Shown here: one piece after another, positions 1 to 10,439 of the stretch
Position numbering within the stretch: the stretch's first letter is position 1
Layout: the number at the start of each line of letters is the position of its first letter
NCBI GenBank assembly: GCA_050084515.1
Contig: CM114273.1
Coordinates: forward strand, 39,122,001 to 39,186,000
Length of the DNA stretch: 64,000 nt
From: Blasia pusilla
Taxonomy: Eukaryota > Marchantiophyta > Marchantiopsida > Blasiales
Direction: 5' to 3'
Position numbers and translations under genes: made by a program
The notes under the pieces: generated by a model
Told to the model about the DNA's origin: nothing
What the model saw: only the letters and a program-made list of their open reading frames with translations
Database searches by the model: none

Positions 1-306
1 TCGGCTTGGATATTGGGAAGGGCACGGAGATGTCCGTCGACTCTGGTCCTTGTCCGGCTCTAAAGCTGGAAAACATTTCAGCGAATATTTTCTTCACTCG
101 GACAGGATTCATGAATATGAAATATCAGTGTTTTCGCGTTCGATTTTCACTCTGAAAGTAAACATACGAATGCACGTCACGACGCACTTAGCTAAGATTC
201 ACTCTCACAATCAAGAGCGTTTCAGTGAAGTAGATACTAGACTACCAGGTCAGTAGTTGGGAATCTGTTAAGAAAAGAGAACTTTTGGCAGGTAGAGTAG
301 CCTTAC

Positions 307-1366
307 CCATAAGCTGTAATGACCACCAAGCCCTATCGCACAAACAAGAATGGTCCCAGCATTACTCCAAGTGAGTGCTCGTGTCTGTTCTTGCGGTAGC
401 ATGCGTGTCCATTGCCAGATGCAGCAGGGTAGCATACAGATCACTGACACTTGATGTCGCCACGAGCCCAGCGCAAACGATCCTGCTCCTTGGGTCTCCA
501 TTGACGCAATAAGCTGAATTCATCGAACATCAAGCAAATTCAAATAATACATCTCCAGATCTGAATTAACTAGCAACTGCATTTCTTAGGACTTGTACGC
601 AATAATCAAAGCTGAAGATTGGATCCCAAACAGCGCTCTTCAGTTCTGTCGCTCATCGAGCGGTAGCTGGATCACAATGCACAAAAATCTTCCTTACAAT
701 CCTGAACAGCATGAGCGGCAGATTTGCCCAGACCCCGAAAGATATGGTAGATCAATCTGTGCTTTCAAAATTGAATAGAACCTTCACCTGTGTTACAGTC
801 TTGGAACCTTAGCTTTCGATCTCGTGACAGCAGCTGAAGTTTCATGTGATCCGTATCAGTGCGCCAGAACACCGGACAGGGGGCTCCAAAGGACCAAACA
901 ATTTATGCGTCCAGCGGCCTGAGGAAAAATCCTATCCTTGGAAAACCACGATGTAATCGATGTGCGTGATTTCTTTGCGTCCGAGGACTCATACACGCTC
1001 TAGCGAATTCCATGAGAGCTCTTACAACCTATTGGAACCTCCGTCCTACTCTATATCGGATGCGATGTCAGTATCACATACGTGGAATGGGTCCCATACG
1101 CCAGGTACGCTTTCCGTGGACTAGAAATCTAATCAATCCATCTCTCTCAATCAGCAGCACGTAAGTATGGACACAGGCGAATACTGAAGAGCGCGTACCG
1201 GTCCAGATGTTGCACCCACTACTATGGCGCACGCGAGTAGGAGCTCGATGTACCATGGTTTCGAGCTCTTTAGAGTACTCTCAGACCGGAGCTCGTCCTT
1301 GTGGTCGACATTCCCGTCGGCCAGCTTCTCGTAGTCTGCGTCGTGCGGATCGTCGTCCTTCGACAT
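307..1366 (-). CDS. EamA/DMT-type transporter paralogue, exons 1-2 only (runs off the window)
   Basis: These are the first two exons of a second copy of the transporter described at 19747-24020. Exon 1 is 1366-1199 (56 codons, start ATG at 1366-1364, MSKDDD..., acidic N-terminus and then the first membrane segment). Exon 2 is 513-307 (69 codons, two hydrophobic segments around the SWRHQ and CAIGLG motifs). Exon 1 ends at a GTACGC donor; exon 2 is preceded by CAG and followed by GTAAGG. Both exons are in phase 0, as in the other copy. The protein differs from the right copy at 11 of 69 exon 2 positions, with no stop or frameshift, so the paralogue may still be functional. Exons 3 onward would lie left of position 1 and cannot be judged. 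Confidence 0.75.
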
Positions 1367-2600
1367 CACCCTATGAAATGCAACCGACTCGTACAAAAAA
1401 AATTGGGAAGAAATCCAAATCCAAAACTGTTGACCATACAGCCCTGGACCGAGAGCTCCTGCGGGATGAACCCCCGGATTTCTATCCCTTCACCACCTCG
1501 ACTAAGGAATTCCAACAGAATATGATCATCATGGTCATCTCAAGGTCTCCTGCCCCACTCCACAGCGTTCGCGCTTCTTGGCCCAATGACTTGAGGATAG
1601 ATGTGCACAAGTACAGACCGCAAACGAAAGCTGATAATTCCTCCAACTCGAACTTACCAAATGCTAAGACCGACGGCCTCTGCAGTCTGGATCCTTTTGA
1701 GAGCTCGAGGGGTTGCGGCAGTTCACCACCGAGATCCACCCAGCCCACACGAAACGGGGACCTGTGCTCTATTCTCACGAACAACTCCAAGGAGATAATT
1801 ATTTTAATCTTCCTAGCGATCAATCATGAGCTGGTGAAACCCAGCCCCACATTAGCGTATCCCATGCAACAAAAGAAGATCCACCGGGCGCGAGAACGAT
1901 CGCAGTTGCGATTGCCCAACGCCGCCTCGCCTCGTCACACACTCGATGCCAAAGGGTGTCCCCAAAGCAACCAGTACACTCGATGCCAAAGAGTGTACTC
2001 AAAGCAACCAATATGCGGCCGGGGTTTTTCAAGAGGGTTCGGAGAGTACTCGGGAGACGAATACGGCGGGGAGACTGAAACAACACGTGAACGAGCTGCG
2101 ACACCACGCGAAAAATACTAATTAATAGGGTAATTGGTTCGGACTAAAATTCTCTCAATCCATCCAACCAGAAAGTGATTGAGAACATGCATTTTGCACT
2201 CCGGGCTCGCCTGTTGTAGGAGCCGTAAGAACGAAATCCGGAAAAAATGGAACTCATCACAAGTTAAGAAAAGAAAAATCAAACCCAGCACAAGTTTTAA
2301 AAAGGAACGAGTCGAGAACGTGAATCGGCACGTCATCCACTCGACAGTGGGACGGCAGGCCTTTACTATTATAAGCCCAGACTCCGGGACCTGATAGAGG
2401 CCCATTTAGTAGTAGTCATAGTTCTCTAGGTGTTGCTGATATTATCTCTGCTGTTGGTGATTTTGGTCGTTAGGGGAGAAGGCCCCCTTCTTTTCCTCGG
2501 GGCCGGTTCCGCCTCTTGAGGTCTATTTTTTGGGTCTCCATACCCCCTCTTTTTTATCGTGATGGCTTTCCCAACCTTTTTCTACATGTATATTTTATTT
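1367..2600. other. Upstream region of transporter paralogue; no gene seen
   Basis: This is probably the 5' flank of the left transporter copy. A plus-strand open frame covers much of it and of antisense exon 1 (1207-2121), but it has no recognisable domain and is not kept open in the right copy. The end of the segment (2400-2530) matches the right copy closely. Confidence 0.4.
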
Positions 2601-2903
2601 CAAGGTTGGTTCAAGTTAGTCCTTGATTCGAACGCTAAGCCCAACGTTCAAATAAAGTACCTATGGCGGGAGCACTCTTATGCTTGGACCCCGGAAGACC
2701 GAACCTCACCTACTAAACTAATATAGTACTCTAGGTCCCGACAAGAGAAAAAGATGGTAAGAATGATAAACTTCATTAAAAACGCTTGATGGAAAACCGT
2801 CGAGCGTTTTTATAGAGAGGGGAGTATAGAGAGCCAAAAGATGGTGATGGGAACCCATCCAAGATTACAAAAGAGAGGAAGGTTTGATGAACCTTATTAA
2901 ATA

Positions 2904-2936
2904 CTAGTGATGATGCCCGTGCTATGCGCCGGGGTA
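2904..2936 (-). mobile_element. Helitron-type 3' terminus (minus strand)
   Basis: Read on the minus strand, a short GC-rich hairpin with CCC/GGG arms around a GCATAGC core is followed about 8 bases later by CTAG and then T. Helitrons end in a hairpin followed by CTRR and insert before T. The body of the element cannot be delimited. A similar terminus occurs at 19082-19110 and a weaker one at 62377-62404. Confidence 0.45.
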
Positions 2937-2939
2937 AGA

Positions 2940-3442
2940 TTCTTAGCAAAGAGTTTATAGCACCGAAATGGCTCTTCACCGTGTTTGACACAGTGACGGT
3001 AATGCAATGCTGTGAGGTAATGTGTAGGCCTTGTTTGTCTGTGCCATGAGCATTAAGTAGACGCTAAGGCGGAATCAACGGGAAAGCAGCCAGAATTTTT
3101 TTACTTGTTTCCCCAATCACCAATTCAAGATGACCTTAGGACTGCGGACACAACTCACAACCGAGAATCCACAAGTCACGATCATCCATGCCACAGTCAT
3201 CCACAAGTGCCCCCACTCATTCAATCTAACTCAAAGAAATATTAGTGGTGGTCTTGTTAGCGTTAGAAACTCAAACTAAGACGGTGAATATAGGAACATA
3301 TAAGTTACAATGCTTGGAGCTACCAACTCTGTAAATCTTGGTGACCCGTGCTTAGAAACGCAATCACCATTAAGAACTTTGACGATGTTGCTTGCACTCT
3401 AGAAACATTCCTCACATACATGCACCTTCAGGATCAAACATG
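2940..3442. other. No gene seen
   Basis: Non-coding sequence between the Helitron terminus and the first LTR-like unit. I see no open frame with a recognisable domain and no structured RNA. Confidence 0.4.
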
Positions 3443-3905
3443 CTTTCGTGCGCATACACATCGCTACACAACCCACATGGATGGTCACATCTACACACCA
3501 CACAACACGGATCTCCCCCAACAAACGAGTAGATCCACATATAAATGAAACATACTTAGGCATATATAGTGGAAGCTCGGAAACAAGAGGGGTACGAAAG
3601 CTGGATAGGAGTCGCGAATCCACATCCACCCTCAACTATGAGGGTATCCGGATGTTAGCACCCTAACACGTCTATGCAACAGAAGCGTTCTTAAAACTCT
3701 ACATGAGAAAGATGACTTCAAACAACCATCTCTCTCTCACTCTTATACTTTTAAGAAGAACCCAAAAACTCACTACACTAAACTTTAACACTACCAACGA
3801 TAACCAACGCGCGATGATCACCGGATGACCGTTTACCCGCTTAACTCCTCTGCCCGCCTTAATCGAACACTTGGCCAAATCTGCTCCACTCGTGACTCCT
3901 ATCTG
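3443..3905 (-). mobile_element. LTR-like unit L1 (minus strand, partial)
   Basis: The reverse complement contains, in order, a promoter-like stretch with a TATA-like element (TATAAGAG on the minus strand, around 3746), a transcribed leader matching 9480-9680, and then a roughly 130-bp segment matching the sequence just before the 3' repeat of element A (9057-9194), ending at a GCGCACGA motif. The order is therefore promoter-leader followed by the 130-bp end block, the same as unit L2 and the 3' end of element C. The far (right-hand) end is diverged or truncated near 3905, and no target duplication could be identified. Confidence 0.6.
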
Positions 3906-4552
3906 CTTAGCCGCGCATATGAAGAAGAGGGGTCGGGAAGGAGACAGAGAGCGTGGGTGCGGAGTCAGAGGGCCAGGGGAGCAAGGCCGTAGCCGCATAG
4001 GGCTGCGTGCCCTCAACGGGCCACGTAGGCCCAAGGCCGTGTCTGGACTCTGGAAGGGGAGCTGAAGGGCTCCGAGGGTGCGGGAGCCACAGGATGGGAG
4101 AAGGTAGGAAAGGAACTTTAAGGAAGGGAAGGGCAGAGGCGGAGCGGGCCTTGTGCCAAATGGAGTTAGGGTGCGTCCAAGTAGACGGGAGCAGGAAACG
4201 GGGTTGAGCGGGCCGCAAGGGCTGTAGAGGCGGGTCCAAGGGTTGAGTCAGGGTGCATCCATAGGGACGCGTGGCACAAGTCCGGAGTGCATGTGATTGT
4301 AGGTTGGATACAAGGAACATGGTAGGAGATGTGACGGGGTTAGGAAAACCAGGTTGGGTAGTGGATATGGTTGGACTAAGGCGGGATCAGCCATCCATAG
4401 TGGCCATTGGATGTGGTAGGGCTGATGTGGTTAGAGGCTAACCTAGAGTTCTACGAGGTGATGTTATCGTTGAGGAGTTGTAACGAGATTTTCTTGGGCA
4501 ATGTTTGACTACGAGCGAGATGGGGTATTCGCACTGACAGTTTGCGGGGAGA
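3906..4552. other. No gene seen; GC- and G-rich spacer
   Basis: Sequence between two LTR-like units. The open frames here on both strands are compositional (Pro/Ser/Arg-rich) and match nothing I recognise. Confidence 0.35.
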
Positions 4553-4698
4553 GTTGACGACGGAGTGGTCGTGATGGAGACACATGTGTGGATGCCGACG
4601 GGTAGTCCGCATCTGTTGATGGGAGGTTGACGACGGAGTGGTGGTGATGGAGACACATGTGTGGATGCCGACGGGTAGTCCGCATCTGTTGACGGGAG
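4553..4698. repeat. Two-copy tandem repeat, 73-bp period
   Basis: A 73-bp unit starting GTTGACGACGG at 4553 is repeated at 4626 with one or two changes. It lies between the two minus-strand LTR-like units. Confidence 0.8.
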
Positions 4699-4944
4699 GT
4701 TTACGTGCTGGTCGAGGGGGTTGCCGCATCACATGGAGGAGTGAGTGTTGATGGTGCAGCCGGTTGGTGGGCGTGATCAAGTTACCCATTCGAGTCCCTT
4801 TTCCCGCACTTATCTTGTGTGATTGAGAGTACTGGTTGTTGTTGGTGGTAGATGGGTGTAGCGATGGTGATGAGTGTAGTCTCCTCTCATGTGTAGCATG
4901 TTGGTGGATATACGTCGGTTGCTGAGTAGGGGTCATGTGTATGA

Positions 4945-5548
4945 TGTCGTGCGCATACATATCGCTACACAATATACATCGCTGGTCACATCTACACCAC
5001 ACAACACCGATCTTCCCCACACACGGGTCGATCCACACATGTACAAAAATCAACTCATACATATACATGGAGATCACACAACAAAAAATAAAGAGTAGTA
5101 AGAACGGCACACTGGCCTAAAACTCTACTCCTCAATCTACATCGGCATATCGAGCCTCGTCCACCCTGTGCTATCAAGGAATCCTGACGTTATCACCCTA
5201 GTCCTATCTCACACACATACAAGAGAGGTGCTCCAACGGCCCAACATGAGAAAGATGGCTTAGGAAAGCCATCTTCCTCTCTTATATAGGGTTGGGTCTT
5301 CCCCTAAAAATAGCCCTCCCCTTGGTAACCTGCGCGCACAAGTTACCAGGGGCGGGTGACCTGGTCAACAAGTCACCTAGCTGTGAAAGACCTCAACATG
5401 AAAGTTGTCAGAAACGACGTTCCTCACACAATGGACCTATCCTCAACCTCATCCGACACCATGGGACAAAGTTACACTCAAGATAGTCTGCTGGCTCCTA
5501 CGCCCTGTCCACGATAGATCTCGGCCTATCGGCTACTCAGATGTGACA
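4945..5548 (-). mobile_element. Solo LTR-like unit L2 of the A/C gypsy family (minus strand)
   Basis: This 604-bp unit begins TGTCGTGC and ends GTGACA on the plus strand, so it has TGTC...GACA ends like an LTR. It is flanked by the direct repeat ATGA (4941-4944 and 5549-5552), a likely target duplication. On the minus strand it carries a promoter with a TATATAAG box (about 5280-5288), a leader matching element A, and a final block of about 130 bp ending GCGCACGACA. The 130-bp block lies at the end of this unit, whereas in elements A and C it also lies before the promoter part. Confidence 0.7.
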
Positions 5549-5739
5549 ATGACCCGAGAGTATGTTTGTGACTTAGATGAGTTAGTCGGGAGGCTCATGG
5601 TGAGCCCGAGTGTTGAGTGTGGGTAAGTCCGGGTGTGCCGTCATGGAATTACCATTACCTTAGGTGAGCTAGTGAGGCGTGTGGGAGACTCTTGGTGAGT
5701 CTGGGCGCTTGAGCTGGTAAGACATGGTTATCATCATGG

Positions 5740-7396
5740 CGTTCTTCCAGGGTTAGGAAGAATAGGGGAGTACAAGTAGTGGTAGTGGAGTGACACGAAG
5801 TGGTATGAGGTATCGAGGGGTTCCGGGTGAGGAACCACCCTGACTCCCATCAGTGGTTGGATCGTCATCACTAGATAGTGGGTTTGATGACGAGATCACA
5901 GACGGGGACGGTGATACGTGGAGAGAGATGGACGACACGGGCCACCGGGGCATGCGTCGTTTCTTGGGTGCGGTAGGCACCATAGATCTTAACGATTTCA
6001 TCCTAGAGTTCAACATGTGGTGCAACTTCCAGGAGATATAGACCCTTACGTTGTTCAACCCTTTTATGGCATGGAAGGTGTTGTTCCAACTCTTGGAGGG
6101 TCCGCCCATGGATGACTACATAGAGTTTCTATCTCTATACTCTGTAGAGATCGATGCTTGGAGGATGTATTGGGCTCCAGGGTATGTGTCCACTAGTGGC
6201 CGTGAGGCATATGATGGGATAGTGAGAGCAGAGAGACTTTCACCATCAGCCCAGGGACTAGATGGAGAGGATGGAAGTGAGAGTGATGAGGTGGGAGAGA
6301 CCTCTCATGGTAGAGGACCACCAAGTTTCAGTCCTATAGTGGAGCCCTTCGGACAATTGGGGAGGAGCTACTAGGGTGTGCGGACCGACAAGGTGAAGAG
6401 TCTACATGATTTTCAGCGGAGATCGGGTGAGATTCTAAGGGAGGCATTCAAGCGCATGCAACAGTTGATCGTTGCCACATATGGGATGACTGAGGCACAG
6501 GCAATGCAATATTGGTACGAGGTGTTGGATGAGGAGCTACGGAGGAGAGTTTGGGATGCGATGTTGCTTCACACGGCAAAGCCCACATTGAAGGTGGTCT
6601 TCGAGTTGTGTGAGTGGGTAGAGCTCAACATGAGTGAGGAGCAGGTGGTGACCACGGGATTTTCACAAGATTCGACGGGTCGACGAGTAGGAGCATGGTT
6701 GCACAAAAACGGACAAGTCCTTCCTTAGGACGGACATGGACAAACAAGTTTGGATATGCCCACGGACATAGGTTGCAAGAGGTAGGACCCACACTTTTAG
6801 TACATGATGGAAGGGAATGCAAGTATGAGAGGAGCAATGAGTGAGGAGGGAGTGGAGGTGGAAGGAGGAAGAAAGGGGGTAGTATGGAACACAAAGGCAA
6901 GTAAGGGGAATGAGAAAAAAGGGAAAGGTAGGACCCATACGGACAAGTCATTCCATAGAACGGACATAAGTCCACAGCCATGGACATGTCCACGAATGCG
7001 GACTTTATCCACATGCAACCTTGAGTAGGAGTAGACCCATAGGTGCCCTAGCATGCACCAGTACCACACGAGCAAGACGGTGGGCCCAGAGAGCAAAGCT
7101 GGTATCGTGAGCCCATGAGGAAATGGCCCGTACCGACATATGTTACCCAGTAGGGGCCAGGGTTGGCTTGTTGGAAGTGTGATGGGCCACATAGGCAAAG
7201 GGATTGCCCAAAGCATGGTAGAGGGCCTAGGGTGCTTCTGGGTGTTCAAGATCCACCTAGGATGGCCCCACCACAGCTGCAATATGATCATTGTCACCGA
7301 TATGGTCACACTAGGGATAGGTATTTTGATCTTTTCCGAGTGGTACGTCCAGAGGTAGGCAGAGGGCCTAGGGGCGAGAGATTTGGTGGAGATCAA
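5740..7396 (+). pseudogene. Gag of element A (capsid and two zinc knuckles), broken
   Basis: Remnant of the Gag part of the polyprotein, which packages retrotransposon RNA. The N-terminal part (5853-6041, 6051-6374) matches elements B and C: a DD-rich linker, then the AWK/AWN and FQ motifs. The capsid-like part (6378-6660) contains the EKLRS/DKVKS and REA...TEAQA motifs shared by all three copies. It is then interrupted by a 329-bp MITE (6694-7022). After the MITE come a zinc knuckle CWKC-x3-H-x4-C (from about 7166) and a second, damaged knuckle (YDHC...GHTRDRY, last Cys lost). Several frameshifts and stops make it non-functional. Assignment rests on the order of motifs and similarity to B and C. 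Confidence 0.65.
6694..7022 (+). mobile_element. Mutator-like MITE with 9-bp target duplication
   Basis: This 329-bp insert begins CATGGTTGCAC and ends GCAACCTT, giving short terminal inverted repeats around GGTTGCA. It is flanked by perfect 9-bp direct repeats GAGTAGGAG (6685-6693 and 7023-7031). Nine-base duplications are the hallmark of Mutator-superfamily transposition. The interior has repeated GGACATGTCC-like motifs and no coding capacity. The same family occurs at 25811-26460 (nested pair) and 59400-59482 (right end only). It splits Gag of element A, so it arrived after that element. Confidence 0.85.
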
Positions 7397-7399
7397 GGA

Positions 7400-8680
7400 G
7401 TTGATGATTGTGGTGGTAGAGTTCCACCACTAGTCAGGGGAGATGGAGGACGTGCACCTAATGCAGTGCTCCTCACTCGCATCAATCAGTTAAAGGAGAG
7501 GATTGCTGCCATGACAATGATGCGACCACTGATAGGTACGGAGCCGAGAGTAGCTAGTGTGGCTCCAGCCTCCACGTCGTATCAGGATACGGGTGAGGAT
7601 TATACGTGGTTTAGGTTTATGTGCAGTGCGACTCAGGTTGAGGTTGTTGCGGTGGTGACTCGGGCTCCTACAAGAGTGACCAAGTTATTGAGAGGTGGGG
7701 TGGAGATCGACCCACAGGAGGGGACCGATGGGCAAAAGGCTAGGGTTCCCTCGTCATTCACATTGTCAGAGGCATTGCATATACCTTTGATGGTGTCTCG
7801 ACGACCGACAGTGTCCACAAGTGGGACATGTGAGTCGACGTCATGAGGAGTTGGAGAGAAAACGCCTATACCGGCTTGGGTGGAACAAGTGTCGATCGCA
7901 TTGTTGGAGGTGGTCACTAGGGTGAGCCACGTTCCGTTGTTCTCTACTATGGAGTTGGCAATGTCAAGAGTTGGACGAGCGGAGGTGTTTCGGCTAGCCA
8001 CCACGTTGTGTGAGCGTGGAGAGGGGTTGCCTCTCGTTTGGAGGTGGTGGACTTGCCCTCGGAGCATGTTCTCGGGACCTCCCCCACTGAGTCATAGCTT
8101 GCTGCGTCGGCAAAGTTGGTAGACATGCAAGCTAGGCTAGCGATAGAGCAAGCTATGATCACACGAGGTGTGGTGTTGTTGGATAATCAAGTAGGAGTGT
8201 TTCGCTTGGTTAGTCCCATAGGTACGGTGTACTATCCGCAATGCGTCCTACTTGATTTGGGAGCACAACCCTTGATGTTAGGGAAAGCGGTGTGTTTGAT
8301 GTTGGGTTTACGGAAAGGCGACATTGAGCATTGTCCCTTTTAGATACAGACCTCTATTGGGGGCATATCACCCACGCAGTACATGACTCGACATCTGGTT
8401 AGACTTCAGCCAGAGTATGAGTCGGATAGTACAATGGTGCGCACTCGGGCGATCATGACACCGGAAGATTCATATGATGTGGTGGTAGGGAGTACAATGT
8501 TGTATCCCCTTGGTTTTATTCTGGATTTTTGGGAGGAGACGGTTTCTTATCGGCTAGGGTGGCGATCAGGTGATGGACGGGTGAGCCATCTATCGGTGCA
8601 GTTTGCAGGGAGTAGTGGTGGTCGACCACGTGAGGATGCGGTGACCACCTTGGCAACATTCAAAGGTGGTGTTAGCTGAT
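7400..8680 (+). pseudogene. Aspartic protease region of element A, broken
   Basis: Remnant of the polyprotein segment between zinc knuckles and methyltransferase. The linker carries motifs shared with C and B (QLKERIAAM, the LSEALHIP stretch). The retropepsin part follows: VLLD-x-GAQPLMLGK at about 8248-8285, then IEHCPF and an ESYDVVVG-like strand (the 8383-8680 frame reads DSYDVVVGSTMLYP). The catalytic triad D-S/T-G of this protease class reads D-L-G here, so the active site is altered; element B keeps D-S-G. There are stops at about 8341 and in the linker. The role in an intact element would be processing of the polyprotein. Confidence 0.65.
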
Positions 8681-8754
8681 CAAGAGGGTTCGGGGAGAGG
8701 AGCACACATGCGGAGGACATTGCCATAGCAGATAGTCCCACGGAGAGACATGCC

Positions 8755-8957
8755 AGGGTGGATGTCTCGTCCCATGGTGTAGAGTTTATTTATTATTGTT
8801 GGGGACAAGCGTTGAGATGCATGGAGTGCAGAAAAGCTTGTGAGGCATGTGTGGAGCCGTGTTTATGTTTGGAGCAGGGTACAAGAGTGTTAGATCTCTT
8901 CAGAGGGATCAACACGGCGGGTTGCTACAGTGGGGCAGTGTTGCGGGGATGACGACA
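8755..8957 (+). pseudogene. Methyltransferase fragment of element A (motif I only)
   Basis: The frame reads GTRVLDLFRGI, matching motif I (S-adenosylmethionine binding, VLDLFGGI) of the methyltransferases in elements B and C, preceded by a diverged version of the same linker. Homology stops within about 40 codons and the sequence continues directly into the 3' end region of the element. All later motifs (catalytic PCQ, ENV and others) are absent, so this piece can have no activity. Confidence 0.6.
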
Positions 8958-9056
8958 CCGATGGTGCTAGATGTGTATGGGATAGGAGATCTTGTCAAGT
9001 ATATATGTGTGTGCTTTTTGGAGTTAGGGGGACCCAACTGCCAGCTAGGGGGGTGG

Positions 9057-9681
9057 TTTTTGGGTTCCAGTGTATATGTGTGAGTATGTTTCATTTATGT
9101 GTGGATCTATCCGTATGTTGGGGGAGATCGGTGTTGTGTGATTTGTAGATGTGACTAGCAATATGGGTTGTGTAGCGATGTGTATGCGCACGACTCCTGT
9201 CACATCTTATTTTGACGCAGGAAGAGTTCTATCGCGTCGACGACATAGAGAGTCAACAGAGTGTTCATGTGTAACTTCGTCCCGAGATGTCAGATGAGGT
9301 TGGCGACAGGTCTGCTGTGTCGAGAACGTCATTTACGGTGATTTGCCTATTTTGGTTTTAGTATGTCAAGTGACCGGTGGACCGAGTCAATGGTCACCCG
9401 GTAACTTGTGCATGCAGATTACCGTTGGTAGGGCTTTTTTGGGGGGAAGAGCCTTTTGGCTCTTCCTAAGGATATAAGAGTGAGAGAGAAGCCTTTCTCC
9501 AGCCATCTTTCTCATGTTGAGCCTTAGGAGCGCCTCTCTTGCATAAACGTGTGTGGGTGGGTAGGAGTTAGGGTGCTAGCGTCCGGATTCCCTCATAGCA
9601 AAGGATGGATGTGGTTTGATATGCCGATGTAGATTCATGAGTGGAGTTTTAGGCCAGGTTAGCGGTTTTTACTACTTTGAT
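9057..9681 (+). repeat. 3' terminal repeat of element A (block B1 then A2)
   Basis: After a polypurine-like tract come about 138 bp (block B, to about 9194) matching the end of units L1 and L2 and ending GCGCACGAC. Three bases later TGTCAC starts block A (9198 to about 9681), with a TATAAGAG promoter box at 9471-9480 and a leader. Block B is not repeated after block A here. Compare element C, where B-A-B is seen. Confidence 0.6.
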
Positions 9682-9689
9682 TTTACATG

Positions 9690-10007
9690 AGAAAGATGGC
9701 TTGAGATAATCAGAGTAGTAAAATCCATGAACTTAAAGTTATCTCCAAGAGAAAGAATTGGAATGATGACATGCTATTGCCACAAAGCACTACGTAGGTT
9801 GTCACCCTACACCTCTTCCTTCGGATCCCAATAGAGAGAATGCAAAGAGATAGATGTGTGTAGGCAGATTTCTCTCTCTTCTCAACAGTCACGGATTGCA
9901 GCCCTCCTTGGATGAGAGTAGTAGTAGCAAGGGGACTCGGAGTACGAGGGAGGAAGTGAAGCGGCCTTTGCAGTATTGAAACTCCCAAATCACGCGCCAC
10001 GGAGTTT
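9690..10007. other. No gene seen
   Basis: Sequence downstream of element A. The first bases (about 9676-9712) resemble a short inverted piece of the LTR leader. Nothing else is recognisable. Confidence 0.35.
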
Positions 10008-10330
10008 CAAGGAAAGAGACAAGAAGGGAAGGGGAGAGTAAAAGAAGGGGAGGGGAGGAAGAAAAGGAAAGGAAGGAAGGATGGATGCAACTAGAGAAGA
10101 GAAGTGAAGGGGGAGGGAAAGGGAACCAAAGGAAAGAAAGAGAAAATTAAGGGAAGGGATTGAGAAAGGAAACAAGAAAAGAGGAGAAGGAAGAAAGGAA
10201 AGGAAACAAAGCAAGAAAAAAAAACTGAATGGAAGGGAATTCAATGGGGAGGAGAAGAGGAAGAGAAGGGAAGGAGAGAAAACTTTTTTGAAAACTAAAA
10301 AAAGGAAAGGAAAGGAACCAATTGGAAAAA
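10008..10330. repeat. Long polypurine (G/A) tract
   Basis: About 320 bp almost entirely G and A on the plus strand, with irregular GGAA and GAAGG runs. The minus-strand open frames here (Phe/Ser/Leu/Pro-rich) are a product of this composition, not genes. Confidence 0.85.
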
Positions 10331-10439
10331 TAGGAAAACATATAGACAACAAACTATAAGCAAACCAATTTTCCAACAGTTGGATGGGCGTTAAAATTTA
10401 GACGAAGAAAACTAGTATTCTTTGAAATCACTTGAACTG

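Larger units (their letters stand above)
1..2600. repeat. Segmental duplication, left copy (partner 22697-25215)
   Basis: This segment aligns along its length, in the same orientation, with 22697-25215. Shared landmarks are the start of the window (matching about 22697), both transporter exons, the upstream region, and a distinctive tail at about 2400-2530 that matches 25010-25140. Homology fades after about 2600. The copies differ by scattered substitutions and small indels: a (CT)n run at 23742-23767 is missing here, and some of the region upstream of exon 1 has diverged. The left limit is unknown because the window starts inside the copy. Confidence 0.85.
5553..9681 (+). mobile_element. 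Ty3/gypsy element A, methyltransferase-bearing family, internally deleted
   Basis: Decayed plus-strand retrotransposon. Homology to element C starts at the Gag N-terminus (about 5740) and runs through capsid, zinc knuckles, protease and the start of the methyltransferase (motif I at about 8885). It then jumps directly to the 3' end region: the remaining methyltransferase, reverse transcriptase, integrase and PHD finger are missing. A GGGGGG-containing polypurine-like tract near 9045 precedes a 3' repeat with a TATAAGAG promoter box. No plus-strand 5' repeat was found; the left boundary given is the end of the L2 target duplication and is approximate. Confidence 0.7.

Noticed and set aside
1207-2121. 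A 304-codon plus-strand open frame at the left edge
   Set aside because: It lies antisense to transporter exon 1 and its upstream region, has no domain, has odd composition, and is broken in the duplicated copy at 23861-24700.
4451-5110. A 219-codon minus-strand open frame
   Set aside because: It runs through a 73-bp tandem repeat and into solo LTR L2; the His/Thr/Pro-rich text reflects repeat composition.
9990-10376. Phe/Ser/Pro-rich minus-strand frames
   Set aside because: Products of the polypurine tract.
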